A stretch of DNA of 64,000 bases from Rugamonas sp045984285 (GCF_045984285.3 NZ_JBJQIK030000016.1:1-64000), one strand, 5' to 3'. Shown: positions 34,671 to 43,740, counted from the stretch's first letter. Notes: a model not told the origin generated them from the sequence alone. Numbers and translations are program-made.

Positions 34671-34681
34671 CTTCCAGGGGC

Positions 34682-35209
34682 TTAGTGACGGCGAGGATTA
34701 TCCGGGCGGTCGTCGCGGCGGTTTGGCACGCCGTCGCCATCGCGGTCGCGGTCGTAGCGGTTCGGAATGCCGTCGCGGTCGCGGTCATGGCTGCGGTAAT
34801 GCTGGCGGCCGTCCGGATTGCGGTCGTATCGGTTCGGGATGCCGTCGCCATCTCGGTCACGGTCGTAGCGGTTGGGAATGCCGTCATGGTCGCGGTCGCG
34901 GCGGTCCCAGCGCGAATGCTGGTAGTAATAGCGGCCGCCGCGTTCCACCCATTGCGGCTGGTAATACACATAGCCGGGGCGCGAAGCGATCCAGCTGCCG
35001 CCCACCCACACATGGCGGCGGCCGTTCCAGCTCCAGTAACCAGGCGCCCACACATAGCCGTGGCGCGCAGCCGGGACAGGCTCATAAATCGGTGGCGGCG
35101 GCGCGGTGCCAATCACCAGGTCCACATTCACCTGTGCGCTGGCGGGCGCCGTCATGGCGGCAGAGCCGGCGGCGATAAGAACGGCTGCGATCAGCGATTT
35201 CCTGTTCAT
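34682..35209 (-). CDS. Secreted YXWXPGYW protein with type-3-like Asp repeats (longer paralogue)
   Basis: A 175-residue paralogue of the 148-residue protein at 22563-23009. It has the same plan: signal peptide (ends near AQVN, about 25), the RHGYVWAPGYWSWNGRRHVW motif, and a C-terminal run of Asp repeats (DRDHDGIPNRYD, DRDGDGIPNRYD, DRDRDGIPNRYD, DRDGDGVPNRRD) with a spacer containing GRQHYRSH after the second unit. Two units more than the sister gene point to repeat expansion. Probably an envelope Ca2+-binding protein (inference). It is the last stop of a convergent pair sharing the terminator above. Confidence 0.82.
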   Translation of the reverse strand: MNRKSLIAAVLIAAGSAAMTAPASAQVNVDLVIGTAPPPPIYEPVPAARHGYVWAPGYWSWNGRRHVWVGGSWIASRPGYVYYQPQWVERGGRYYYQHSRWDRRDRDHDGIPNRYDRDRDGDGIPNRYDRNPDGRQHYRSHDRDRDGIPNRYDRDRDGDGVPNRRDDRPDNPRRH

Positions 35210-35320
35210 GGTGTGCTCCTCTATGAATCGTGGTTTGTTGGATTCAATATAGCAAGCACGATTGCCGCAGCGTAGACCTGATTCAGTTTCTTACAAATCC
35301 GGAAGATTTGCTACAGATGG

Positions 35321-35338
35321 ATGTGCGCTGGCGCACAT
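35321..35338. promoter_or_regulatory. ATGTGCGC inverted repeat
   Basis: ATGTGCGC (35321-35328) and GCGCACAT (35331-35338) are exact inverted copies around TG. The element lies upstream of the longer repeat protein gene and just after the stop of the small 77-residue gene. A GTGCGCGCAC palindrome also lies upstream of the paralogue at 23071-23080, and both genes have TTGTAAG-type sequence nearby, so a shared regulator is possible. Confidence 0.4.
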
Positions 35339-35342
35339 ACGC

Positions 35343-35576
35343 TTACAGGCTCGCCACCGGGGCGGCCTGCTTCTGCTCTTCCACCAGCGAGGCGACCTTC
35401 TGTGCAGGCGTCAGGCGCTTGGCGCTGACCACCACAACCGGCATGGTCTTTGCGCTCCCGGCAGCGACCACCGGCGCCTGGGTTTTCGGCGCGGCTGCGT
35501 CGTAGGCGACATTGGCTGCGCAGGCGATGCCGAAGGCAACAACGAAGATGGCTTCAAAGTTTTTCAGGATGTTCAT
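35343..35576 (-). CDS. Small exported protein of unknown function
   Basis: A 77-residue protein with an N-terminal hydrophobic helix (AIFVVAFGIACAANVAY, about residues 9-25) that may be a signal anchor, then a low-complexity tail (APVVAAGSAKTMPVVVVSAKR) with a helical end. The start is the ATG after GGAGCC. I do not recognise a family. It is separate from the PBP gene, which is divergent from it. Confidence 0.6.
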   Translation of the reverse strand: MNILKNFEAIFVVAFGIACAANVAYDAAAPKTQAPVVAAGSAKTMPVVVVSAKRLTPAQKVASLVEEQKQAAPVASL

Positions 35577-35753
35577 GATTGGCTCCGTGGTGTGCGTTGC
35601 GTGTTTCGATGATTGCACTGTATCCAAAGCCTCCCCGGGCCGCCATCGGCTTGCGACAGGCGGCCGGTTTGGCGGGCCAGGCTGCAGAATTGCGGACCTT
35701 TTCCGTCTCCCTCCACATGGCTGTGCAGTGATGACTAACCCCGCGTGGATGGC

Positions 35754-38700
35754 ATGGCTGGCAAATACACGGCATTTCTGGACGGCTTGCAGCTGGCGTG
35801 GCGCAGGCGCCGCCGCGCGGGTGATTTCGGTGCAGGCAGGCGGCTGCCGCTGCATGGCCTCTGGCTGCCCATGCTGGCGGCGTTGAGCGTTGCTGCCGGT
35901 GGCGCCATCCTGGCCCTGCATGCGCAGCGGCTGGGAGAGACCAGCGGCAGCACGCAGGAATCCGCAAGCCAGCAGCGCCTTGCGCGCCTGTTCCAGCCGG
36001 TGCTGCCGGGCGCCGCCTTCGTCATTGAGGCAGGCGCCCCGGCCGGCGCGCAGATGATTCCCCAGCCCTCCGGCGCCCTGATGATTGCCTACGGCCTGCA
36101 GGCGGCGCCGCTGCTGCGTGTTGACCTGTGCACGCAGTTGTCCGGCGAGCGTATCGTGCCGCTGCGGATCGGCTACCGCTTTTCCGACGTCGAGCGCTGG
36201 CAGCGGCAGGCCGAAGCAAAGGGGCAGCCGCTCGGCCTGCGGAATATCCTCCTCCTGTCGGATGCATCGGCCAACACGATTCCGCAGCTCGACCTGGCCG
36301 GCAAGGCATGGATGGAGGCGCCGCTTTCGCTGCGCTGGCGTGCGAAAGGCGCTGTGGTGCAATGGATCAGCGATGCCAACGGCGCAGCCATCGAGCATGG
36401 CGCCGAAGGGCAGAGTACCTTGCGGCGGCAAGGGTGGCTGAGCTGGGGCAGGGGCGCCTTGCGCATCGAGCGCCGCCCAAGCGGCATTTGTCCGCGTGCG
36501 GGCGAGCTCGTGCTGCAGATGTACCTGCCGAAGGCAGATGGTGCCGCGTCCGCCCTGGTAGCTGGCATGTCGGTCCAGGGCAGGGCGGCCGCGGCCATGC
36601 TGCAGCCCGGCCCTTATCAGGTGCCGGCGGCGGCGCCTGCCGCACTGGAAGACCAGACACTGTTCAGCGGCCTGCTCGCGCATGGCCTGATCCGTACCGG
36701 CGCCGGAGGCCTGCTGGAAGCCGCGCCGCCCGACCTTCCCGCATGGCGTTCCGTGCCGGCCAGCGCCCGCGTCGCCGCGCCGGAAGCATGGCAGGGCGCC
36801 ACCCTTGACGACAAAGGCCGCAAGCTGCTGAAGCGGCTCTACCAGCAGGCGGACGGCGCCTATGTCCGGGAGCAGATCGATATCTACAACAGCGAACGCC
36901 AGCTCCTCGCCTGGCGCTTCGCCAGCGCCAGTGCCTCTGCGCTTCGCGCCGCCGCCGGCGATGCTGCTGCGGGCGCGTACCCATTCCGGCCCGCTGAGGC
37001 GCGCGATGCCGCAGCCGCGCACCCCGGCAGCACTGCCTCAGCGCCCCTCGCCGGAACCACCGGCAGCGCAGGCCCTGAAGGCCGCCGCAAAGCCATGCCG
37101 CTAATTGAGGCCCGCGGCATCAATGGCCCGCTGCCGCAGACCAGCGCCATGCCTGCATCGTCCGCGCGGCTGTTCGAGGACCTGCCGCAGGGCTGGCAGC
37201 CGTGGACGCGCGTCGCCCAGTGGCCTGCGAACCAGTCTGCACCCGTGAAGCTGACGGTCAGCCTGCCTCGCCCGTCCAACGGCAGCGAGACGCTGCGCCT
37301 GCTGCTGATCGGCCGCATCGATACCAGCCAGGGCGCCTCCGGCGCCATATTGCGCGCCACGCCTGCCTGCACCGGCCGCGCCTGTCCGGACGGAGCAGCG
37401 GTGCAGTCCATTGAACTGCGGCCCCAGGCCGGGGTGCGCGAGATCACCTTCACCGCCACGCCGCTGAATGCCGCGGCCAATGAACGCAACGCCGACCGGC
37501 GCTACCGTCACCTGGTGAGCACGGAGGGACTCCCCGACTGGCAGCCGCTGGCAAACCTGCCGCCGGCGCGCACCGCTGCGCAAGGGGCGCAGGGCCAGGC
37601 CTCACGCATCCTGCTGCATGACCGCAATGGCAGCCTGCTCTGGTCCGCCGGCGCGCCCACAAGGCAGGCGCAGGACGCGGGCCTTGCCACCATGCTGGGC
37701 CTGAATACCGAACACGCCAGCAGCATTGCGGGCATGCTGGCCCGCGCCAACAGCGCGGACGGTGCGGCCAGCGCACAACTCACCATCGACCTGCCGCTGC
37801 AAGGCCTGAGCCAGAAAATCCTGGATTGCATTGCCATGCGCCGCGGCCACTGGACGGGCAGCAGCTGCGCTGGCGGCGGCATCGTTCCCGAAGACCGCCA
37901 TGCCGGATTCGTGCTGCTGGACGCCGAAACGGGCGATGTATTGGTGGCGGCAGGCGCAGGCGCGGCCCCGGCGGGCGCCGCCGGCTGGTCCGAACTGCGC
38001 GACTTCGACCGTGCCAACCCTGCCCGCAGCCCGCTGCGCCTGCCCGCGCTCCAGCACGACGGCGGCGCCCACCAGAGTCCCGGCTCAACTTTCAAGGTGG
38101 TGAGCGCCCTCGGGCTCGAAATCGCCGCACAGTCGGATCGCCAGCTGGACGCCATGCTGGATGGCCTGCCGCTGCAGAAACTGAACGCTGTCGCCCGTGA
38201 ACGCGGCTTTGCCTTTGAGACCGGTGCGCCGGTCTATCCGGTCACGCCGAAACAGGCGCATATCACCAATTACCGCGAACAGGGTCTCGACCGCCGCGCG
38301 CAGGAGGGCAGGCTTGGGGTGTCGCAGGCGCTGACCTACAGCCTGAACACCTGGTTTGCCTGGTCGGCCGAGATGAGCGACCGCAGCCTGTTCGGCCGCG
38401 CCTCGGGCGGCCTCCCGGCGCTGCAGCCGCTGGAAGCGGGAGCACTCGATACGGTGCGGCCCATCGTCGCCGCCGCCCGCCTGCTAGGCTTCGAGCAGCC
38501 GCTGCGTCTCGACGGCGGCCTGCTGCCGCCCGATTTCCAGTGGTCGGCCTACGATGCGCTGCAAGGCACGCCTGCCCATTTCGACCCGATCCACACCCGC
38601 CATGAGCTGCGCCAGATGAGCATCGGCCTGCGCATGCAGGCCACACCGCTGCAGATGGCGCTGGCCTCGGCAGCCATCGGCCAGGGCGCGGTGGTGGCGC

Positions 38701-39086
38701 CGCGCCTGCTGCTGGTCCTCAACGGCCGGGAAGCCGCCGTAGCGCAGGCGGCGGCGCTGAAAGTGCGCCTCGACCGCATCCGCGCCGGCATGAAAGGTGT
38801 GGTGGACCGTGGCACGGCGGCCGGGGCCTTCGGCGGCAAACAGTTCGCCCACCTGCGCCCCGGGCTATACGGCAAAACGGGCACCGCGCCGGTAACAGAG
38901 GACGAAGCCACCGTCTGGTTTACCGGCTGGCTGGAGCCCGGCACGCTGCCGGGGCAGCGCCATCGTCTGGCATTTGCGGCCTTCGCCAGCCATTCTGAAG
39001 CCAGCGGCGGCGATCATGCCGCGCCGGTGGTTGCCGCGGTGCTGTCGGAGCTGGCGAAGCAGAACGGTGAACAGAAGGGCAAATAG
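35754..39086 (+). CDS. Class B penicillin-binding protein (transpeptidase) with large N-terminal domain
   Basis: A 1,110-residue protein, far longer than FtsI or PBP2 (570-650). A basic cytoplasmic N-terminus and one membrane helix (about residues 40-60) lead to ~700 extracytoplasmic residues without recognised domain, including a Ser/Ala/Pro-rich stretch near 395-440. The C-terminal third is a transpeptidase: SxxK at about 778 (STFK), SxN at about 863 (SLN) and KTG at about 1041 (KTGT) are intact. A GTG nine bases earlier is an alternative start; neither has a clear ribosome site. Its partner is likely the SEDS protein at 53430-56000. Confidence 0.88.
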   Translation: MAGKYTAFLDGLQLAWRRRRRAGDFGAGRRLPLHGLWLPMLAALSVAAGGAILALHAQRLGETSGSTQESASQQRLARLFQPVLPGAAFVIEAGAPAGAQMIPQPSGALMIAYGLQAAPLLRVDLCTQLSGERIVPLRIGYRFSDVERWQRQAEAKGQPLGLRNILLLSDASANTIPQLDLAGKAWMEAPLSLRWRAKGAVVQWISDANGAAIEHGAEGQSTLRRQGWLSWGRGALRIERRPSGICPRAGELVLQMYLPKADGAASALVAGMSVQGRAAAAMLQPGPYQVPAAAPAALEDQTLFSGLLAHGLIRTGAGGLLEAAPPDLPAWRSVPASARVAAPEAWQGATLDDKGRKLLKRLYQQADGAYVREQIDIYNSERQLLAWRFASASASALRAAAGDAAAGAYPFRPAEARDAAAAHPGSTASAPLAGTTGSAGPEGRRKAMPLIEARGINGPLPQTSAMPASSARLFEDLPQGWQPWTRVAQWPANQSAPVKLTVSLPRPSNGSETLRLLLIGRIDTSQGASGAILRATPACTGRACPDGAAVQSIELRPQAGVREITFTATPLNAAANERNADRRYRHLVSTEGLPDWQPLANLPPARTAAQGAQGQASRILLHDRNGSLLWSAGAPTRQAQDAGLATMLGLNTEHASSIAGMLARANSADGAASAQLTIDLPLQGLSQKILDCIAMRRGHWTGSSCAGGGIVPEDRHAGFVLLDAETGDVLVAAGAGAAPAGAAGWSELRDFDRANPARSPLRLPALQHDGGAHQSPGSTFKVVSALGLEIAAQSDRQLDAMLDGLPLQKLNAVARERGFAFETGAPVYPVTPKQAHITNYREQGLDRRAQEGRLGVSQALTYSLNTWFAWSAEMSDRSLFGRASGGLPALQPLEAGALDTVRPIVAAARLLGFEQPLRLDGGLLPPDFQWSAYDALQGTPAHFDPIHTRHELRQMSIGLRMQATPLQMALASAAIGQGAVVAPRLLLVLNGREAAVAQAAALKVRLDRIRAGMKGVVDRGTAAGAFGGKQFAHLRPGLYGKTGTAPVTEDEATVWFTGWLEPGTLPGQRHRLAFAAFASHSEASGGDHAAPVVAAVLSELAKQNGEQKGK

Positions 39087-39199
39087 CCTTGTAGTCCGAA
39101 TAATGAATTGCCCGCGCGCGTGGCATTATTAGCCAGTGAGCGTCGTCGGCCATTCGATCCCCAATGGCCCGGCGTAACACTTCGTCAACAGGGATCGTC

Positions 39200-40471
39200 A
39201 TGCGGTTGGCAGGAACCCGCTATCAGGAACACGGCTGGGAACAGGTGCGCAAATTGCTGGGACAGTGCTCGCTGCACGTGTTCCGCCAGTGCACCGGCTT
39301 GCGTGCGCCGGATGAGCTGCTCGACTGGTATATGGAGGGAATGGCCATCGCCCTGGGCGCCAACGCGCAGCTGGCGCGTGGCGAGGCAGCCGGCAACAGC
39401 TATGGCGACAGCGTGGCCCAGCTTTCAATGAGCCTGCTCTATGAACTGCAGGTGCAGCCTTCGTACTGGGAAGCCTTCATGGCCGCGCTGCAGGCGGATC
39501 ATGCGAAGCAGGGCGCATTCTGGCTGCATGCTGCCGGCGAGGGCGCTTTGCGCAAGAAAATCAATGACATGTTCGCCACCCTGCGCGACAAGGTCGATTC
39601 GGACAACTACCAGGCCGCCACGGGCCGCCCCTGCTCGCCGAACCGCATCTACACCTACCGCATGCTGGACACCGCCTACCACGACGTGGCGCAGATCTTC
39701 GCGAACTGGGAGTACAACGCCGCCCAGGTCTCCGCGATCCTCGGCCGCGAGGTGCAGGCGGTGCCGATCGAAGTGCGCCAGATGCGCAGCATTGCGGACT
39801 GCCGCGCCGAGTGGATTATCCGGTGGAGCGAATCGCTGGAACGGTTCCGGGGCACACCTGGCCCGCTGCATACCAGATCCAAGCGCTTCGCCAGCCTGAA
39901 GAACAATGCCGAAAAAATAGGCGCCATGCTGCGCGAAATCGGCGAATACGAGGCCATTTCGGCCAATCTGGACCTGGAAAGCTGGCAGCAGGACCACGAC
40001 GAAGCCGCCAACTGGCTGGAAGATTACCTGCGCGTTGCGTCCGAAGCGGTTGAGGGCGAGGCGCTCGACCGTATCCTGCCTCCCGGTGAGGAAGACGAGG
40101 CTGAGCAGGAGGACGGGCAGGGCCCCGCCCCCGAGGCGCCGATGAACGCAGAAGCCCGCGCGCTGGCCGAGTCGCGCGCGGCGGCGCTTTCGCTGCCCCT
40201 CCGCTATATTGAAATGGCGGCTGCGGCGCAGGAGGCAGGCAGCTGGATAGCGCGGGCGCTGCGGGATGCCAGCTTGCCGGTGCGGCTGGCGGTCTACCAG
40301 AAGCTGCTTGGTCCGGCCGACGACAGCTATCCGCAGGAATGGCTGGACCCGGATACCGGCGAGCTGCCCACCGTACAGCAGCTCGCCGCGCTGGATGGCA
40401 TCTCCGTGCCCACCATGCGCAAACGCCGTAATGAAGCGATCGAGCTGCTGCAGGCAGCCCGGCGCACCTGA
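39200..40471 (+). CDS. Hypothetical protein with C-terminal sigma-4-like HTH
   Basis: A 423-residue protein I cannot place in a named family. The first 290 residues are helical and globular (ending NLDLESWQQDHDEAANWLED). An acidic linker follows (GEEDEAEQEDG, about 300-310), then helices, and at the C-terminus LPTVQQLAALDGISVPTMRK, then RRNEAIELLQAA, fits a sigma region 4 / HTH. It may therefore bind DNA or act as a regulatory factor for the cluster. The start (MRLAGTR) has AGGGATC seven bases before it; an upstream start adds 12 residues. The next gene begins 17 bases after the stop. Confidence 0.7.
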   Translation: MRLAGTRYQEHGWEQVRKLLGQCSLHVFRQCTGLRAPDELLDWYMEGMAIALGANAQLARGEAAGNSYGDSVAQLSMSLLYELQVQPSYWEAFMAALQADHAKQGAFWLHAAGEGALRKKINDMFATLRDKVDSDNYQAATGRPCSPNRIYTYRMLDTAYHDVAQIFANWEYNAAQVSAILGREVQAVPIEVRQMRSIADCRAEWIIRWSESLERFRGTPGPLHTRSKRFASLKNNAEKIGAMLREIGEYEAISANLDLESWQQDHDEAANWLEDYLRVASEAVEGEALDRILPPGEEDEAEQEDGQGPAPEAPMNAEARALAESRAAALSLPLRYIEMAAAAQEAGSWIARALRDASLPVRLAVYQKLLGPADDSYPQEWLDPDTGELPTVQQLAALDGISVPTMRKRRNEAIELLQAARRT

Positions 40472-40488
40472 ATGAAAAGGACTTCAAC

Positions 40489-41055
40489 ATGAAATCGCCC
40501 GACCAGAAACTGCAAGAGCGCCTGCTGCTGTCGCGCGCCGTGCCGGGCGACAGGCTGATGCTGGCCGACGAGGTGCTGCTCGCGGCGCTGAACGGCGCCC
40601 AGCCGCTGTCCGTGGGCGAGCTGGCGGCGCTGCAGGCTTCCCCGCTGACCTTGCGCCGCTTCCGCCACCTGGCGCTGGAATTGCGCCGTGCCGCGCAGCC
40701 CGCCGCCGCGAATGACGCTGCGTGGGATGGCAGCCACGGCATGCTGCGTGCAGCCGCCAGCGCCGAAGCGCTGGAGGCGCTGGCAACGGACGACGGCTAC
40801 TGGACCCTGCATTTCGTGCCCGGCGGCGACAGCTGGCAGCTCATCCTGGCGCTGAATCCGGCGGCGCCGTTTGCCGCGCGCCTGCTGCGCGAACGGCCGG
40901 AAGTCCGCGTGACGGACGGCGGCGGCGCCATCCTGCTGCAAGGTCAGCTGGACAGTGACGGAGAGTGCGAACGCAGCTGGGCTTTCCCCTCGGCGCCTGC
41001 CGAGCATTTCCAGCAATACGGCGCGCAGTTCAGCGTCGCGCCGGTGGGCGGCTGA
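40489..41055 (+). CDS. Small hypothetical protein of the cluster
   Basis: A 188-residue cytoplasmic protein without signal or membrane helix. The first ~65 residues are helical with a pattern (LADEVLLAALNGAQPLSVGE, then LAALQASPLTLRRFR) that recalls anti-sigma or HTH-partner regions. The rest is beta-rich (WTLHFVPGGDSWQLILAL). Its tight link to the HTH protein before it suggests a partner role (inference). AAAGGACTTCAAC precedes the ATG, and the next gene starts 5 bases after its stop. Confidence 0.65.
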   Translation: MKSPDQKLQERLLLSRAVPGDRLMLADEVLLAALNGAQPLSVGELAALQASPLTLRRFRHLALELRRAAQPAAANDAAWDGSHGMLRAAASAEALEALATDDGYWTLHFVPGGDSWQLILALNPAAPFAARLLRERPEVRVTDGGGAILLQGQLDSDGECERSWAFPSAPAEHFQQYGAQFSVAPVGG

Positions 41056-41060
41056 GGACC

Positions 41061-42668
41061 ATGGCCCTGTTCAAGCGCTTCCGTAACAGCGCCGCTGCGG
41101 GTGACGCAGCGGTGGCGGAACGTCTTGGCAGCGAATGGATCGCGGCGCGGCGCGAAGCCGGCAGCATGGCGCCGGCACAATGCGTGACCGTGGTGTACAG
41201 CGAGTCCGGGAGCTCGCGGCGGCTGGTGTCGTTCCGCAGCGATGGCGGCGCGGCGAAGATCGCCTGCATGAAGGGCGAGCGGGCGTGGTGCTTCCATCCC
41301 GGTCCGTATGTGGCGGATATCGTACCGTTCGCCGCTGCCCCGGAAATCGGTCTGCGCATGGTGTTCGTGATCGATGCCGCCGATCCGCGCGTAACGCAGC
41401 AGCGCTTCGACCTTTTCCTGGTCAGCGAGATGGAGGCGGACCTCGCCCAGCTCACGCTTGAGTCCTTCGGCGGGCAGGCGCAGGCTGCCGTGCGCGCGGC
41501 GCTGGAGCAGGGCGTGCTGGATCTGCCGCCCTGTACCTCGCTGGATGAATGGAACCTGTTCCGCGCGGGCCTGAATGAACTGATGTACACGCGCTTCGGC
41601 GTGACGGTGGAGGACTGCGTTCCGGTGGATCTTGCGCCGGCCGTCGATTATGCGGCGATGCTCCGCGGCCGCGCGGCGGCGCAAGCGCCTGCCGGTCCCG
41701 CAGGGGCCGTCTACAAGGGCGCCGCTGCTTCGGGCTATGCCGATCAGCCGAAATCCCAAGGCCTGCCTTCGCCGCCGCCGGCAACACCCGCCGCCGCTGC
41801 GGGGGCGCCGCAGCACGCCGCTTCGCCAGCCTGGCCAACGCCGACCATGGCATCATCCACGCCGAAGCTCCCGGCGAGGGCCATTCCAGTTGCATCGGCG
41901 GCACCGAGCCCCACGTCGGCTTCGGCTACGTCCCGCCCGGCAGGCGCAGTCGCGGCCGGCGAGCGACAGCATCCGGCCGGTCCCGCCGTACCTGTCGCCG
42001 CCGCGTCGCAGCAGCCCGGCGACCAGGCCGAAGGGGGAGCGCCGAACGCCTCGTCCACACCGGCCCGCCCGGCCGCGCCTGCAGGCGCGCCCTCGTCGCG
42101 CGGCCAGGTCGAGCCTCCGATAGCGCACAATGCGGGCGAGCCATTCGCCGCCCCGGGGGCAATGGCAGGCCCGCACATCCCCGTCACGCCGGCGGCCGGC
42201 GGCAGCCCGCTGCCGTCCGGCTGGACGGCTGCCCACAGCCCGCGCGCCGCAAAGCGCGACGCGGCGGCCATCCGCCGCCTGTTCCTCGAGCTCCCGGCGA
42301 TCAGTGCCGCACTGCGTCAGATCGCGCTGCCTGAAGGCCAGAAAACTTTCAAACAGCAGCAGTCCATCCTGCAGCGCCTGTCCCTGCTGGCGCTCGACGC
42401 AGGCACCATGCCCTCGCTGGACTGGGCAAGCCCGGACCAGAAAGCGAAGCAGGCCCACCGCACCGAGCGCGCCGACCAGAGCCGCCGCGCCGTCATCGCG
42501 CTGGACGAAGCCTGGTCCCTGCTGGCACGCTTCAAACAGGCAGGTCCCGATGACGCAGCCGGCTGCCTGCAGGAAGCCGACCGCATCGCCGCCAACCTCG
42601 AATACCACCTGGCCCGCCGCCGCAATGCCGAACCGGTGTCGGAAGACCGCGTGGAGCCCAGGCTATGA
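41061..42668 (+). CDS. SPFH-like N-terminal domain protein with Pro/Ala linker
   Basis: A 535-residue protein. The N-terminal ~210 residues look like a divergent SPFH/band-7 fold: CMKGERAWCFHPGPYVADIVPF is split here as MKGERAWCF and PGPYVADIVPF, followed by VFVIDAADPRVTQQRF and a helical turn ending YTRFGVTVEDCVPVDL, which parallels the SPFH helix-strand end in the gene at 43793. A low-complexity Pro/Ala/Ser linker (about 210-410) leads to a helical C-terminal domain. ATGA overlaps the next gene. Low-complexity region and fold call are uncertain. Confidence 0.55.
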   Translation: MALFKRFRNSAAAGDAAVAERLGSEWIAARREAGSMAPAQCVTVVYSESGSSRRLVSFRSDGGAAKIACMKGERAWCFHPGPYVADIVPFAAAPEIGLRMVFVIDAADPRVTQQRFDLFLVSEMEADLAQLTLESFGGQAQAAVRAALEQGVLDLPPCTSLDEWNLFRAGLNELMYTRFGVTVEDCVPVDLAPAVDYAAMLRGRAAAQAPAGPAGAVYKGAAASGYADQPKSQGLPSPPPATPAAAAGAPQHAASPAWPTPTMASSTPKLPARAIPVASAAPSPTSASATSRPAGAVAAGERQHPAGPAVPVAAASQQPGDQAEGGAPNASSTPARPAAPAGAPSSRGQVEPPIAHNAGEPFAAPGAMAGPHIPVTPAAGGSPLPSGWTAAHSPRAAKRDAAAIRRLFLELPAISAALRQIALPEGQKTFKQQQSILQRLSLLALDAGTMPSLDWASPDQKAKQAHRTERADQSRRAVIALDEAWSLLARFKQAGPDDAAGCLQEADRIAANLEYHLARRRNAEPVSEDRVEPRL

Positions 42669-43714
42669 TCGACCTCTCGCATAGCCCGGTGCGCACCGCG
42701 GCCCGTCCCCCGGCCGCTGAATGCCGCAGCCTGCTGCAGGACGGGCGCATCCTCACGGTGACGGCCACGCGCCGCCCGCGTGCCAACCGCGCCGAAGTGA
42801 AATGCGTGGCGCCGGGTGCACCGGCGCTATGCGAACGCATGCTAGAAGTCGTCCATCTCGCACGCCTCACCGAATCGCGCTTCGACAGCCGCGAACAGGT
42901 CGTCATCAGTATGGATATTGCGCCGGCCGCCACAGACCGCAACTGGGAACTGGCCGTTGTGCTGGCAGACCGCATGGTGCGCGAGCTGTGGACCGCGCCC
43001 ACGCCGCAGGTATGCGCCATCGGCTGGTCCGACAGCTGGCAGTTCGGCCGCGTCGATGGCGGCCCGCATACCGCGCCACCTCATTGCGGCAGCGAGACCA
43101 CGCTGATGCTGGGCGGCGCCGGAGAGCTCACGCATCTCGGCGCACTGCACGGCCACGCCGATTCCTCGGCCGCCGTCTCCACGGTAAGAAGCTGGTTCCC
43201 CCTGCACAGCGGCGGTGTACACGATGCCCTTTGCTGGGTGGAGGCCAGCGTGTATCCGCTGGATGGCGCTGGATCGGAGGAGGAAACCATCTCGGCGCCG
43301 GGACTGGACGCCGCCACCCAGCACGCTGTTCGCCAGACGCTGGCCGAAGCACGCCACTTCGACGGCAACGCGCTGGGACGCTGGCGCACCGTGCTCCGTT
43401 TCGAACAGCCACGCTTCCAGGGCAACTCCTGGCAGCTGGCCCTCGTGATGGCCGACCGCCTGGCGCGTGGCCGCGATTTCCTGCCGCGCGGCCGCATGAT
43501 CGCCACCGGCAGCTCATCCGCGTGGCATGCCGGCCGCGTGGATGCGGTGGAAGGGCGCGTAGCGAAACTGGAATTAATAGAAAGGCAAGCCTTGAAAGGC
43601 GACCGCGTGCTGCTGCCTGCGGCATGGGAGGTGGAAGCGGGCGAGGGCTATGCGGCAAGGCTGCGGGCGCGGGGCGTCAGCCTCGCATGGATAGAGCGGA
43701 TTGGGCTCATCTGA
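42665..43714 (+). CDS. Protein with two degenerate Lon-protease-like (S16) folds
   Basis: A 349-residue protein made of two similar halves. Each has a strand-helix block (NWELAVVLADRMVRE in the first, NSWQLALVMADRLARG in the second) followed by a Gly-rich loop and GRVD strand (QFGRVDGG; WHAGRVDAVEG). The second half closely follows the S16 order: WVEASVYPLDG, AVRQTLAEARH, FQGNSWQLALVM (Ser in place of the Lon GPSAG Ser), IATGSSSAWHAGRV, and KGDRVLLPAAW. The catalytic Lys position appears to be Val, with Lys two residues on, so protease activity is doubtful. ATGA overlap with the gene before it. Confidence 0.6.
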   Translation: MIDLSHSPVRTAARPPAAECRSLLQDGRILTVTATRRPRANRAEVKCVAPGAPALCERMLEVVHLARLTESRFDSREQVVISMDIAPAATDRNWELAVVLADRMVRELWTAPTPQVCAIGWSDSWQFGRVDGGPHTAPPHCGSETTLMLGGAGELTHLGALHGHADSSAAVSTVRSWFPLHSGGVHDALCWVEASVYPLDGAGSEEETISAPGLDAATQHAVRQTLAEARHFDGNALGRWRTVLRFEQPRFQGNSWQLALVMADRLARGRDFLPRGRMIATGSSSAWHAGRVDAVEGRVAKLELIERQALKGDRVLLPAAWEVEAGEGYAARLRARGVSLAWIERIGLI

Positions 43715-43740
43715 ATCGTGCGCAAGACGGGGCAAGGAGC

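Noticed and set aside
35601..35740. Hairpin-like GGCCGCC/GGCGGCC before the PBP gene as a terminator
   Set aside because: GC-rich stem without a U-tract and with a long loop, close to chance expectation in this sequence.
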